64,000 nucleotides of DNA from Flavobacterium agricola (GTDB taxonomy: Bacteria; Bacteroidota; Bacteroidia; Flavobacteriales; Flavobacteriaceae), in contig NZ_CP081495.1 of the NCBI RefSeq assembly GCF_025919725.1, positions 434,001 to 498,000 on the forward strand, given 5' to 3'. A model generated the notes under the pieces. That model ran no database searches. It worked only from the letters and a program-made list of their open reading frames with translations, and was not told the DNA's origin. Every line of letters starts with the position of its first letter. Within the stretch, counting starts at the first letter, position 1. Positions 45,958 to 54,812 of this stretch are shown piece after piece. The translations under genes were made by a program, and so were the position numbers.

Positions 45958-45965
45958 TATATTTG
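45958..45965 (+). promoter_or_regulatory. Putative -7 promoter box
   Basis: TATATTTG fits the Bacteroidetes TAnnTTTG box and lies 27 bases before the ATG of the ParB-methyltransferase. No good -33 box is seen, since it falls in the edge repeat. Confidence 0.35.
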
Positions 45966-45992
45966 TTTCATAATATTTCCAAACAAATAAAT

Positions 45993-47477
45993 ATGATGCA
46001 AAACAATATTACTTCTAGGGTAATAGAAACAAAATTAATTCCGTGGCGAGAACTTAAGTTCATTCAGCAAGATGATTTCAAAGAATGGATAAATAATGGG
46101 GATAAGCGCCTTTTAGAATCCATTAAAAAATATCAGTTTATAGATCCTTTTAAAGTATGGCATAATGAAGGTGTAAACTACTGCTTAGATGGTAAACACA
46201 GATATAAGGATTTAGAATTAGCTGTTCAAAATGGTTTAGATGTTCCTGAAATGCTACCTGCGACCTTTGTCGAGTGTTCTGATATAAAAGAAGCTGCAGA
46301 ATTAGTTTTGGTTTATTCATCTGCTTATGCAAAAATTACCCAACAAGGTTTATATGATTTTGTACAAAATTATAATATTGACTTTCCAGATGTATCAGGG
46401 CTAATTAATATTCCGGAGTTTGATGATATCGAGTTTCAAGGGTTGTTAAACAAAATGGATACAACAACGGTTAAAGAGGAAATCATTCCAACATCATTAA
46501 AAGAGGTTTTTATCATGCCACCTTTTTCTGTTTTAGATTCTAGGCAAGGAGATTGGCAAAAGCGTAAACGCATATGGACTGAAATCATAAAGAGTCAAGA
46601 AACTCGCGAAGAAGTAGAACTTATTGCTAAAAGTGGTCAATCATCAGCTATTTATGAACTTAGAAACAAGATGCGTGATAACTTGGGCCGTGAACCCGAT
46701 TGGGATGAAATCATCGCCTATGCTAAGAAAAAAGGAATGCACGTCTACGAGGGAGCAAGCATCTTTGATCCTGTTCTTTGTGAATTACTTTATAGATGGT
46801 TTTGCTATGAAAATGGGGTAGTGCTAGATCCATTCGCTGGTGGAAGTGTACGAGGAATTATTGCCGATGTATTAGGAAATACTTACCATGGAATTGACAT
46901 TCGAGAAGATCAAGTAAAAGCAAATGAACGTCAAGCTCTTGAATTAAATTTAAATAAGGTATTTTGGCACACAGGAGATTCTAACCAAGTTTTAGATGAT
47001 TTAAATCTCGAACCGGTAGATTTTGTTTTTAGTTGCCCTCCTTATGCAGATTTAGAAAAATACTCAGATGATCCGGCTGATTTATCTAATATGGATTATG
47101 AGCAATTCAAAGATGTATATTATAGCATCATTAAAAAATCGGTTGCTAAACTAAAAGAAGAACGTTTTGCTTGTTTTGTCGTTGGTGATGTACGGGACAA
47201 GAAAGGTTTTTATTACAATTTTGTAAGTGATACCATAGAGGCTTTTAAACAAGCAGGAATGGAATTATACAATGAGATTATTTTGATAAACGTAGCCGGT
47301 TCATTAGCTATTAGAGCCAAACGTCAGTTCAATAATGGTCGTAAAGTTGGTAAAATGCATCAGAATGTGTTAGTATTTTACAAAGGAGATCCTAAAAAAA
47401 TAAAGGAAAATTATCCGGAATTAAACCTTGATTATGACTTGGAAGAGCTAAATAATCAACCCAATATTGCTCTATAA
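45993..47477 (+). CDS. Phage ParB-like nuclease/DNA methyltransferase fusion protein
   Basis: A protein of about 494 residues. The N-terminal part (about 10-110) is a ParB/sulfiredoxin-like domain: IPWRELKFIQQDDFKEWI and NYCLDGKHRYKDLE, with the usual DGxHR. The C-terminal half is an N6/N4 DNA methyltransferase with SAM motif VLDPFAGGSVRG (Asp near 279) and catalytic SCPPY at 347-351. ATG 45993 is chosen over 45948, which would put the promoter box inside the gene. Such fusions are common in phages just before the terminase. They probably modify phage DNA against restriction; the target site is unknown. Confidence 0.88.
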   Translation: MMQNNITSRVIETKLIPWRELKFIQQDDFKEWINNGDKRLLESIKKYQFIDPFKVWHNEGVNYCLDGKHRYKDLELAVQNGLDVPEMLPATFVECSDIKEAAELVLVYSSAYAKITQQGLYDFVQNYNIDFPDVSGLINIPEFDDIEFQGLLNKMDTTTVKEEIIPTSLKEVFIMPPFSVLDSRQGDWQKRKRIWTEIIKSQETREEVELIAKSGQSSAIYELRNKMRDNLGREPDWDEIIAYAKKKGMHVYEGASIFDPVLCELLYRWFCYENGVVLDPFAGGSVRGIIADVLGNTYHGIDIREDQVKANERQALELNLNKVFWHTGDSNQVLDDLNLEPVDFVFSCPPYADLEKYSDDPADLSNMDYEQFKDVYYSIIKKSVAKLKEERFACFVVGDVRDKKGFYYNFVSDTIEAFKQAGMELYNEIILINVAGSLAIRAKRQFNNGRKVGKMHQNVLVFYKGDPKKIKENYPELNLDYDLEELNNQPNIAL

Positions 47478-47488
47478 ATAGAGCGAAA

Positions 47489-47641
47489 ATGAAATGCATA
47501 TCAGAATTAAGAATTGGAGAATCAATACAATATCATAAAACAAATAATCTTGGAGAGTTGATAAAACATACTTCTGTTGTAATTTCTAAGTCAGACAAAC
47601 GAATTCAAACAAGCGCTGGCCATACAATAGATTTATCTTAA
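47489..47641 (+). CDS. Small phage protein, 50 residues
   Basis: The frame reads MKCISELRIGESIQYHKTNN and ends QTSAGHTIDLS, with alternating strand-like segments. It lies 11 bp after the methyltransferase. No family recognised. Confidence 0.5.
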   Translation: MKCISELRIGESIQYHKTNNLGELIKHTSVVISKSDKRIQTSAGHTIDLS

Positions 47642-47696
47642 ATCATTCTTTAAACAATAGTTTAAATTATCTTTACCATCTACTTAAAAACTGAAG

Positions 47697-47933
47697 ATGG
47701 AGAGACAAAAAGAATTAGAAATTATGGCAGCTACCGTTCAATCAATCAAAAATCTTTTGGAAAAAAGATTGCGCAACAAATTAGATGCTCTTGATGCTAT
47801 TTCTACTTCTTCGTTGGATAATATTCCCGAAGTTGTACAAATGAAAAGAGAAGAAGAAGCATCAAAAATAAGAGCCGTTGTTCAAGAACAAAAGGATTTA
47901 ATTGAAATTATAAACGTGATGTTCCCAGATTAA
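47697..47933 (+). CDS. Coiled-coil phage protein, 78 residues
   Basis: A helical, charged protein starting MERQKELEIMAATVQSIKNL with heptad-like spacing throughout. It lies 4 bp before the small terminase gene and may belong to the packaging module. No family recognised. Confidence 0.6.
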   Translation: MERQKELEIMAATVQSIKNLLEKRLRNKLDALDAISTSSLDNIPEVVQMKREEEASKIRAVVQEQKDLIEIINVMFPD

Positions 47934-47937
47934 AACT

Positions 47938-48381
47938 ATGACTAACCAAAGATCTACTAAAATTGAAACCGAAAAACGTGTGTTCACCATTCAAGGGTGG
48001 ATAATTAACGGTGTTCAAGATTATTTGATTTTAAAAAACATTGAGGACCAATGGGGCGTAGGACGTCGTCAGGCCAAAAACTTATTAAGGAAAGCTTATG
48101 AGATTTGGCACGAAGATCAGGAGGCTACCGTTGAACAAAAGCGAGCTTTAAGAATTGCAGAGCTTAAGCAATTGGCTCGTTCACTTAAAGATTCCTATAA
48201 AGGTACTCCTAATGGTATTACGGCCCTGATGCAAATTCATAAAGAAATAAATAAACTAGAAGCACTCTATCCACCAAATAGGATTGTTCACGAAGGAAAC
48301 AAAGATAACCCGGTAGTTATTACTGATACAGAAGAGCGTGATAAGAGGATAAAGGAACTGTTAGAAAAAATGGAAAGGTAA
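47938..48381 (+). CDS. Terminase small subunit
   Basis: A 147-residue protein with an N-terminal HTH-like part (IQGWIINGVQDYLILKNIED and WGVGRRQAKNLLRKAYEIW), a central helical oligomerisation region and an acidic tail. The size, HTH and position upstream of the large terminase fit the DNA-recognition subunit of a headful or cos packaging motor. It ends at a terminator, with three small genes between it and the large subunit. Confidence 0.8.
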   Translation: MTNQRSTKIETEKRVFTIQGWIINGVQDYLILKNIEDQWGVGRRQAKNLLRKAYEIWHEDQEATVEQKRALRIAELKQLARSLKDSYKGTPNGITALMQIHKEINKLEALYPPNRIVHEGNKDNPVVITDTEERDKRIKELLEKMER

Positions 48382-48383
48382 AA

Positions 48384-48410
48384 GCAGCACTTAATTAGTG
48401 CTGTTTTTTG
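48384..48410 (+). terminator. Terminator after the small terminase gene
   Basis: CAGCACT and AGTGCTG pair around TAATT and are followed by six T. Confidence 0.88.
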
Positions 48411-48471
48411 TTACTATAAGTTTGAAATCTAAAAATAAGTATTAAATTTACAGGAATAATATGCCTTAAAA

Positions 48472-48627
48472 ATGATTTTGGAAATAAAGAACGGAAGTGT
48501 TTATATAAACGGAGAAATTTGTACTAATCCTGAAAAGATTGGGTTTCATATGTTAGACGTTGCTGAATGTGCAACAAAAGTCTTTACAATAGAAGTCAAA
48601 AACAATCAAGTGTTTATATCAAAATAA
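48472..48627 (+). CDS. Small phage protein, 51 residues
   Basis: The frame reads MILEIKNGSVYINGEICTNP and ends IEVKNNQVFISK, a beta-rich profile. It is convergent with the DUF1737 gene, separated by 12 bp that hold an imperfect hairpin (AAAAAAGGA/TCCTTTTTT). No family recognised. Confidence 0.5.
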   Translation: MILEIKNGSVYINGEICTNPEKIGFHMLDVAECATKVFTIEVKNNQVFISK

Positions 48628-48639
48628 AAAAGGAAGATA

Positions 48640-48804
48640 TTACTCCTCCTTTTTTATTTTTACCATCGCTTGGCAATAGCTTGCATCTGCATAACAAATA
48701 CCACCTTGAGGTACGTAGCCTATTGCCATGTACTTTTTTACTTCTTCTTCGAGACCTTTTATACCTTTTCCTAAAATTGACGTTTGTATAATTTTATAAT
48801 CCAT
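48640..48804 (-). CDS. DUF1737-like protein, 54 residues
   Basis: The minus strand reads MDYKIIQTSILGKGIKGLEE, then GYVPQGGICYADASYCQAMV. The G(W/Y).PQGG...YCQAMVK pattern is the DUF1737 signature. It is the only gene on this strand in the late region, so it may be a moron with its own promoter. Function unknown. Confidence 0.7.
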   Translation of the reverse strand: MDYKIIQTSILGKGIKGLEEEVKKYMAIGYVPQGGICYADASYCQAMVKIKKEE

Positions 48805-48873
48805 AATCGTTTTTTGTTAATTAGTTACAATATAAAAAAAATAACGTAGGACAAAAAGTCCAAATCAAATGAA

Positions 48874-49107
48874 TTGACTAAAAAATTTATTAGATCTTCA
48901 ACCGGAACACATTTAAAAGATTCCGATTACAAAGGGGTTAAATGGGACCCAAATTCATTACAATGGTCTGCTACTTTAAAGCATAAAGGAATAGTATATA
49001 ATTGCGGTTATTTTTCCAATGAGCGTGATGCAGCAAAAGCTCGAGATATAAAGATAATAGCTATTGGGGCCACAAAACCTTTGCAAATATTAAAATCAAC
49101 GAAATAA
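48874..49107 (+). CDS. AP2-domain DNA-binding protein, 77 residues
   Basis: The segment YKGVKWDPNSLQWSATLKHK followed by YNCGYFSNERDAAKARDIKI is a single AP2/ERF-type domain with the three-strand plus helix pattern. In phages such domains are usually attached to homing HNH endonucleases; here the nuclease part is absent. The start is TTG 48874, because the nearby ATG is out of frame. It lies one base before the large terminase gene. Confidence 0.75.
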   Translation: MTKKFIRSSTGTHLKDSDYKGVKWDPNSLQWSATLKHKGIVYNCGYFSNERDAAKARDIKIIAIGATKPLQILKSTK

Positions 49108-49108
49108 G

Positions 49109-50623
49109 ATGGCATTAACTGAGCATGAATTAGCTGAGTTAGAAATGCTTTTGATTCAGCAACGTGCCGATGTTTTGCGTGGTAGTTTGTTCGAATTCAT
49201 GAAAGAGTTTTGGAATGTACTCTATTCTAATGACTATGAACATAATTGGCACATGGAGTACATTTGTGATGAATACCAGCTTGTAGTTGATAAATATGTT
49301 TTAGGCTTTGAAACTCCACGTTTACCATTAGATAAATGGTATAAAGGCTTTGGAAGAAATATTAAGAAAAATCTTGTTTGTAGCATTTCTCCAGGAACCG
49401 GAAAAAGTACAGTAATTAGTAGGGCTTCTACCGGTTGGCTATGGAGTAATGATGCCGGAAAGACCGAATTGAATAATACTATTTCAGATAGTAACTCTAA
49501 TGGATTCAGTAAAGATTCAAAGGACGTGGTAGAGTCTGCCAAATATCAAATGTATTTTCCTGAAGTTAAAATTAGAAAAGACGTATCGGCCAAAACATTC
49601 TTCGAAACGAATAAAAAAGGAATTCGATATTCATCAACTACTATGAGTAAGGACAAAACGGGTAAACACGCTGACGTTTTGAAAGATGATGACCAAATGG
49701 ATTACAATACTGCTCAAAGTCCTGTTGAAGCAAAGCGATGTATTGAAGGATTTAAAGCGATGCAATCACGTAAAAAAGACAAACGAAAAACGCCTTATAT
49801 TTTATTCATGCAACGGTTATCAATGAATGATACTGTGAAACACGCTTTAAAAGTTTTTGGAGATGATGTTACTTATATCTGTTTGCCAGCTGAAAATAAG
49901 CATAATAATGTTATTCCTTCAGAATTAAATAAATATTACATAGATGGACTACTGGACCCAAACAGACTGAGCTTAGAGGTTCTTGACAAAGAAAAGAAAG
50001 GATTGAATGATGATACCAAGCCAATGTCTGAAATGGCCTATGAGATTCAATACAATCAATTAGAAGTTTCTGCTGAAGGGTTAATGTATCCAAAACTTAA
50101 TTTTGTACCAACCTTACCAGATGAAAGAGGTGAAGCGATACGAATGTCTTTTACTGATGTAGCTGATACAGGAGCCGACTATCTGTGTACTTGGTTTATT
50201 GAAATCAATCAAGGTAAGATTTATGTTTTTGATTGTATTTATACACAAGCAGGATCCAATGTAACTATTCCTTTGCTTAAAAATAAGATTGAAATCCATG
50301 GTTCTATTATCAATAAGGTTGAAGTTAATAATCAAGGCAGTGTCTTCGTTTCTATTTTGAGAAGTCAAGGAGTTAATGTTTCTGGATATAGTAATACAGG
50401 AAATAAAGAGGCTCGTATTGAATCATATGCTCAATTTATTGATTTCTTTTATTTCGTTCAGGATAATTCAGATCCGAATTTCAATGCAGCGATAAAACAC
50501 TTACAAACCTTTCCAAGAATTGGTAAAGCTGAAGATGGCCATGATGATGCTGAAGATGCGCTTACAGAGTCTTTCAGATATTTATATACAAATTATAGGC
50601 ATTTATTACAAAAATTTGAATAA
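49109..50623 (+). CDS. Terminase large subunit
   Basis: A 504-residue packaging motor. The ATPase domain has Walker A SPGTGKST at 94-101 and an acidic Walker B region in DVLKDDDQM. The C-terminal RNase H-fold nuclease shows its metal acids in SFTDVADTGADYL and near the end in GHDDAEDALTES. It translocates DNA into the prohead and cuts it. The location between the small subunit and portal is standard for HK97-type siphoviruses. Confidence 0.92.
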   Translation: MALTEHELAELEMLLIQQRADVLRGSLFEFMKEFWNVLYSNDYEHNWHMEYICDEYQLVVDKYVLGFETPRLPLDKWYKGFGRNIKKNLVCSISPGTGKSTVISRASTGWLWSNDAGKTELNNTISDSNSNGFSKDSKDVVESAKYQMYFPEVKIRKDVSAKTFFETNKKGIRYSSTTMSKDKTGKHADVLKDDDQMDYNTAQSPVEAKRCIEGFKAMQSRKKDKRKTPYILFMQRLSMNDTVKHALKVFGDDVTYICLPAENKHNNVIPSELNKYYIDGLLDPNRLSLEVLDKEKKGLNDDTKPMSEMAYEIQYNQLEVSAEGLMYPKLNFVPTLPDERGEAIRMSFTDVADTGADYLCTWFIEINQGKIYVFDCIYTQAGSNVTIPLLKNKIEIHGSIINKVEVNNQGSVFVSILRSQGVNVSGYSNTGNKEARIESYAQFIDFFYFVQDNSDPNFNAAIKHLQTFPRIGKAEDGHDDAEDALTESFRYLYTNYRHLLQKFE

Positions 50624-50704
50624 TATTATTTAGAATGATTATAAATAGTAAAAATATTTATATATTTGTTTAACAAATTTACTAGCAATCAATTACCATT
50701 ATTT

Positions 50705-50953
50705 ATGACGAAAGAAATTCAAGAATTACCCGTAGAGATTAAATGCCCATGCTGCAACAGGCATTTGGATAAATTTAATGTTATCGGTGAGGTTTCTCTT
50801 TCAAGAAAATGTAAAAACTGTAAAAACAATATTTACACGTTGATTATAGATAATAAAGTAGTTAAATGCGAAATTCATCACAAAGAAAACGCAAAAGATT
50901 TATTAACTCCTCGCAGATTCAGTAACCCAACAAGGGTAAAAGCAAGACCATAG
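50705..50953 (+). CDS. Small zinc-ribbon (Com-like) phage protein, 82 residues
   Basis: The start MTKEIQELPVEIKCPCCNRH at ATG 50705 is followed by CKNCKNN, giving a CPxC...CxxC zinc ribbon like that of the Mu Com family, which controls translation of a phage modification gene. An upstream ATG at 50666 would add 13 residues unlike the family. It ends inside the start region of the portal gene. Confidence 0.65.
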   Translation: MTKEIQELPVEIKCPCCNRHLDKFNVIGEVSLSRKCKNCKNNIYTLIIDNKVVKCEIHHKENAKDLLTPRRFSNPTRVKARP

Positions 50954-52158
50954 CAAATTTTAGAGATTCATTTAGATGGTTTAAATCACTCAAACTTTTT
51001 TCTGTTAAAAATGACTCGGTTGGTCTTGATTCTTATGTTATTTCTGATGATAGAGAAACGAGTTATCCTGATGGAACCAAGTATGTAGCAATTCAAGAAA
51101 GAGAGTTTATTGTTAATACAGTCATCAACCAAATCGCTAAGCGCGTTTCAAACGTAAAATTTGAAAGTCTTGATGGCAGATCAAATGAGTTACTTGAAAA
51201 AATAAACAATCCCAACAATTATCAAACTAAAGTCGAATTCCTAAAAGAATTCTGCATTTTCCTTTTATCTAGTGGCTATACTGCTATTTGGAAAAAATAT
51301 AATGCCTTTGGTGTTTTCAGTTCTTTGGAGCTTATAAATATTAATCCTGATACGATAGGTTTTAATCTTAATTCTATAAGCTTCACACATCAAGCAATTA
51401 AGCATACAGTTGATTACGAACAAATCATTTTCTTTTACGACATCAGAAAATGTGATACAGATTATGCTATTTCTAGGCTTAAACCCTTAAAGTCGCAAAT
51501 CGATAATATTCGTAATGCACAAAAAGCAAAAGGTATTCAAATAGACAATTCAGGAACTACGATAGTTTCTCCTAAGGCTTCAACATCTAATAACATTATG
51601 GAAGAAGGACTTGACGGTCCAGTTCCTACAAAAGTTATGGGACCTAACGGAATGATTCAGAAAACTCAGAAAGAAGTAATGGAAGAGAAACTGACTTCAA
51701 GAGGCTTGAAAAACAGAATCATTGTTTCTTCAAAGGGTATGGATGCTGTTAATCTTTCTGCCCAGCTTAACAATGTAAAGTTTCATGAAATTGTAGAGAC
51801 AGATGTACTTGCTTTTTGTGATGCCTTTTCATTTCCTCCAGAACTTACACCTTATGGTAAAAGAGCAACTTTTGATAACAAAGAATTGGCTGAAATTGCC
51901 CTTATGGAAAGTGAAATTATTCCAATATCAGAAAACTTTGCTAAATCAATGATGAGTGTATTTCCAAAAAGAGGAGAGGTATTTCCAAGTTTCAAGCATA
52001 TCAATGCCATGTCTTTAATCGAGGAAAGAATTCAAAAAACAAACGGTACAACAATCGATCAGCTAACTGTTTTATTAGAAAAAGAAATAATAAGCAAGGA
52101 AGAGTTTCGAAAAATATTACAAACTAAAAAAATCATTGAAAATGGTAAATCTCGATAA
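50950..52158 (+). CDS. Phage portal protein (HK97 type), no canonical start codon
   Basis: The open frame gives about 402 residues with the portal pattern: ANFRDSFRWFKSLKLFSVKN, then EREFIVNTVINQIAKRVSNV, SGYTAIWKKYNAFGV, the clip/wing region and a C-terminal PPELTPYGKRATFDNKELAE. The portal is the dodecameric ring at the DNA entry vertex. No ATG, GTG or TTG occurs in frame before 51325; the first plausible codon is ATA 50950, just before GCA AAT TTT. A start at TTG 51325 would remove 125 conserved residues. Start codon mutation, sequence error or a coupled non-standard start are all possible. Confidence 0.82.
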   Translation: MANFRDSFRWFKSLKLFSVKNDSVGLDSYVISDDRETSYPDGTKYVAIQEREFIVNTVINQIAKRVSNVKFESLDGRSNELLEKINNPNNYQTKVEFLKEFCIFLLSSGYTAIWKKYNAFGVFSSLELININPDTIGFNLNSISFTHQAIKHTVDYEQIIFFYDIRKCDTDYAISRLKPLKSQIDNIRNAQKAKGIQIDNSGTTIVSPKASTSNNIMEEGLDGPVPTKVMGPNGMIQKTQKEVMEEKLTSRGLKNRIIVSSKGMDAVNLSAQLNNVKFHEIVETDVLAFCDAFSFPPELTPYGKRATFDNKELAEIALMESEIIPISENFAKSMMSVFPKRGEVFPSFKHINAMSLIEERIQKTNGTTIDQLTVLLEKEIISKEEFRKILQTKKIIENGKSR

Positions 52159-52288
52159 AAAATTACCAAAGGATAATATAGAAAAACTTAAAAGGATAGC
52201 AGCATCAACTGATAATTTTCAAATGAAAAGGAGCATTGAGGAAAAGCTAAAGCGAATGTCACATGATGACAACCTACTTACAAAATGA
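52142..52288 (+). CDS. Small phage protein, 48 residues
   Basis: The frame reads MVNLDKKLPKDNIEKLKRIA and is helical and basic, ending DDNLLTK. It overlaps the portal stop by 17 bases and the protease ATG by four bases (ATGA). Tight overlaps on both sides support it. Confidence 0.55.
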   Translation: MVNLDKKLPKDNIEKLKRIAASTDNFQMKRSIEEKLKRMSHDDNLLTK

Positions 52289-53142
52289 TTATAAAATATC
52301 CTGAATTCAGAAGTGATAAAGAAAAGTTTAACTGGTTAATAAAACACGAAAACTTAATTGTAGATCAATTAAAATCGACTGAGAAAAAGTGTGATGTTTT
52401 CTTCGCTATTGTTCCTGAAACAAGCAAAGAGGATGTTAATAAAGAGGAAGGTAAGCCAGAGCCAACAGATAGTAGTAAAATCAAAGTAAAAGTGATTATC
52501 AATACTACAGGATTACTTGATTCGCATTCTGATGTACATATTCCAGGTTTATGGAAAAAGCATTTAAAAGAAGCTAAGAAGCATTATTTGGTAAATCAGC
52601 ATCGTTTCAACTTTGAAGGAATTTTGGCTGATGATGTACAAGCTTATACAGAGGAGTTTTCTTGGAAAGAATTAGGTTACGAATACGAAGGCACAACAGA
52701 AGCTCTTGTTTATGAAGCCGTTTTAGATCTTGAGGGGCCATGGATTGATTCACAAGAAAATAAAAAGATATATAACCTATACAAAGCAGGTAAAATCAAT
52801 AACCATTCAGTAGGAATGCGCTATATAAAAATGTATTTGTGTGTGAATTCAACAGATCCTGAATATGCAGCTAGAAAGGATAATTGGGATAAGTATTTTC
52901 CGAACGTAGCCAATAAAGAAGATGTTGAAGCACGTGGCTTTTTTTGGGCCATAACTGAAGCAAAAGCTATTGAAGGTTCCGCAGTAGTACGAGGCTCCAA
53001 TTGGGTTACAAATACTGTAAGTGTAGAAGAAATAAAAAATGAAGAAGCCGAGGTAATCACTTCTGATACAAATAAAATCGAGCCGTCTCACGACACTCCA
53101 ATTCAAGAACCAAAAACATTTATTAATCCAAACATTTTTTAA
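52285..53142 (+). CDS. Prohead protease (HK97 family-like)
   Basis: A 285-residue protein. After a variable N-terminal part the protease core begins at VKVIINTTGLLDSHSDVHIP. His106 in YLVNQHRF and Ser175 in NNHSVGM are the probable catalytic pair of the HK97/herpesvirus-type protease. It cleaves scaffold or capsid N-termini during head maturation. It is 2 bp before the capsid gene, whose N-terminal coiled coil looks like the part to be removed. Confidence 0.82.
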   Translation: MIIKYPEFRSDKEKFNWLIKHENLIVDQLKSTEKKCDVFFAIVPETSKEDVNKEEGKPEPTDSSKIKVKVIINTTGLLDSHSDVHIPGLWKKHLKEAKKHYLVNQHRFNFEGILADDVQAYTEEFSWKELGYEYEGTTEALVYEAVLDLEGPWIDSQENKKIYNLYKAGKINNHSVGMRYIKMYLCVNSTDPEYAARKDNWDKYFPNVANKEDVEARGFFWAITEAKAIEGSAVVRGSNWVTNTVSVEEIKNEEAEVITSDTNKIEPSHDTPIQEPKTFINPNIF

Positions 53143-53144
53143 AC

Positions 53145-54464
53145 ATGTTTAAGTACAAAACAGAAGCGGAGTTAACTAAGATGACTCCTGAAGAAAGAGA
53201 TCAGTATTCTACTGACAAACGTGAATTTGAGCAAAAGCAATCTGAAAAAACTATTAAAGAGGCTTTAGATCAGTTCAAAAAGGATTTAGAAACAGAAGCT
53301 AAAACAAGCAAAGAAGCTGCTGAACAACAAATCCAATCTTTAAAATCAGATTTAGAAGACCAAGGAAAGCAAATTTCTAAACTGATGGAAAAAGAAGAAG
53401 AAGCTGGTGTTAATGAGAGTATCGAAAAAACATTTATTAATGCTCTTAAAAAAGAACGCGATGAGGATTCAGAACTTATAGCAAACAAGCAAGTAAGAAT
53501 TGCGCTAAAAGATATACCATCAAACTCGGTAATGACTGTAAATACAGTAAGTGCAGCTAACTTCCCTTCAGCGGGTTCAAGTGGTGTAATTACTAGTGGT
53601 ATGTATGGTATGTGGGCTCGTTTCTTAGGCTTCTTTGGGTTACTATCAAATGAATCTAAGATTATGGATTTGATTGATGTACAGCCTTTAAATGAAGCGC
53701 GATTATTTGCTATTAACACAACTATTATTGGTGATGCCGAAGTAACGCCTGAATGTCAGTTAAAACCGATTGTTAGAATGGGCTTTGAAGACCAGACGGT
53801 CGATGCAGAACCAATCGCTGATATGTGGTTGACAAATACAAAAGTTCGTAGATTTTTCCCGAACCTGGCAAACTTCTTCAAAACAGCTTTTGGAAACCTA
53901 GTTAACAATAAAATCCCGAAAGAAGTTTTAAAGGTTATTCGTGATAATGCCAGCGCTTTTACACCAAATCCATTATTTAATATTGATCCAAATCCTAACA
54001 ATTATGATGCTTTAGGTGCTGCAATTGCTTCTTTGCAATTAACAGGTAAGGATGCTACTGGAATTGTATTGAGTCCAATTGCATATCGTAACCTAAAACA
54101 ATCAAAGTTCAATGGGGTTTACAATTTATCTAACGGTAACTCTATCTCTTTAATTGATGGTGGCTTAGATTGGAACGGTGTCAAAATACCGGTGATTATT
54201 GATAAGGATTTGGGCCATGATGAGTATATCGTTGCAAACTTTTTTGAAGCAGTTAAAGGTGGGGTGGATAACCAACTGATTTATATGGAAACAGATGGGC
54301 GTACAGATTCGAACCAAGACTCTACAACGTCTTTAGCAAAAGGAGTTAGAACTCACGTGTTACAACGTTTTTGTGCTTTTATGATTCCAGATGGAGTTAA
54401 ATCTTTAATCATTCGTGACACCTTCTCAAACACAAAAACATTGATTACACCAATCGAAGGATAA
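53145..54464 (+). CDS. Major capsid protein (HK97 fold)
   Basis: A 439-residue protein. Residues 1-105 are a charged coiled coil (e.g. EQKQSEKTIKEALDQFKKDL), the delta-domain scaffold that the protease removes. The capsid fold follows, with GMYGMWARFLGFFGLLSNES, NTTIIGDAEVTPECQLKPIV and a C-terminal part rich in beta strands. The gene order and size fit the HK97 family of Bacteroidetes phages. It is followed by a strong terminator, as expected for a highly expressed gene. Confidence 0.85.
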   Translation: MFKYKTEAELTKMTPEERDQYSTDKREFEQKQSEKTIKEALDQFKKDLETEAKTSKEAAEQQIQSLKSDLEDQGKQISKLMEKEEEAGVNESIEKTFINALKKERDEDSELIANKQVRIALKDIPSNSVMTVNTVSAANFPSAGSSGVITSGMYGMWARFLGFFGLLSNESKIMDLIDVQPLNEARLFAINTTIIGDAEVTPECQLKPIVRMGFEDQTVDAEPIADMWLTNTKVRRFFPNLANFFKTAFGNLVNNKIPKEVLKVIRDNASAFTPNPLFNIDPNPNNYDALGAAIASLQLTGKDATGIVLSPIAYRNLKQSKFNGVYNLSNGNSISLIDGGLDWNGVKIPVIIDKDLGHDEYIVANFFEAVKGGVDNQLIYMETDGRTDSNQDSTTSLAKGVRTHVLQRFCAFMIPDGVKSLIIRDTFSNTKTLITPIEG

Positions 54465-54470
54465 AATTTA

Positions 54471-54503
54471 AAAAAGCCTTCTTTACTATAAAGAAGGCTT
54501 TTC
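54471..54503 (+). terminator. Terminator after the capsid gene
   Basis: AAAAGCCTTCTTT and AAAGAAGGCTTTT form a 13-bp stem around ACTAT. It probably sets capsid transcripts apart from the tail genes. Confidence 0.88.
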
Positions 54504-54530
54504 ACTAACAATTATTTTAAAATAAAAGAA

Positions 54531-54797
54531 ATGGCAGATTCAAAAACAAATACAGAAAAAGGAGCAGTAAATGACGCAACAGTTACTACAACAGTTGAGG
54601 AAGTTCTAAAAGAAAAAGGCGCTGAATCCCTAAAAAACATTAGAAATGGTAAGGAGTTAGAGAAGGTTTCTTTAACAGATAAAGTTAAAATTGTTTTTAC
54701 AAAGGATTATGGTTTTATGAAAAAAGACCAGGAAGCAACCGTATCAGCTTTAGCTTTTGAAGTTTATTCTAAAGCAGGAGTTGCTAAAAAGAAATAA
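54531..54797 (+). CDS. Small phage protein after the capsid gene, 88 residues
   Basis: A charged, Ala/Lys/Glu-rich N-terminal half (ATVTTTVEEVLKEKGAESLK) and a second half VKIVFTKDYGFMKKDQEATV that looks like an SH3-like strand unit. It sits where head decoration or head-tail joining proteins are encoded. No family recognised. Confidence 0.6.
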   Translation: MADSKTNTEKGAVNDATVTTTVEEVLKEKGAESLKNIRNGKELEKVSLTDKVKIVFTKDYGFMKKDQEATVSALAFEVYSKAGVAKKK

Positions 54798-54812
54798 CTA
54801 AATCACTAAATC

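Larger units (their letters stand above)
45525..45992. other. Gene-free divergent region between RT and ParB-methyltransferase
   Basis: About 470 very AT-rich bases. On the RT strand a TATTTTTG box occurs near 45655-45648, about 125 bases before the RT start. AAACTAAT/ATTAGTTT repeats (45610-45617 and 45711-45718) and TTTGAT/ATCAAA pairs occur. Neither forms an obvious msr-msd fold. The right copy of the edge repeat (45925-45954) and the promoter of the next gene are at the right end. Confidence 0.5.
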
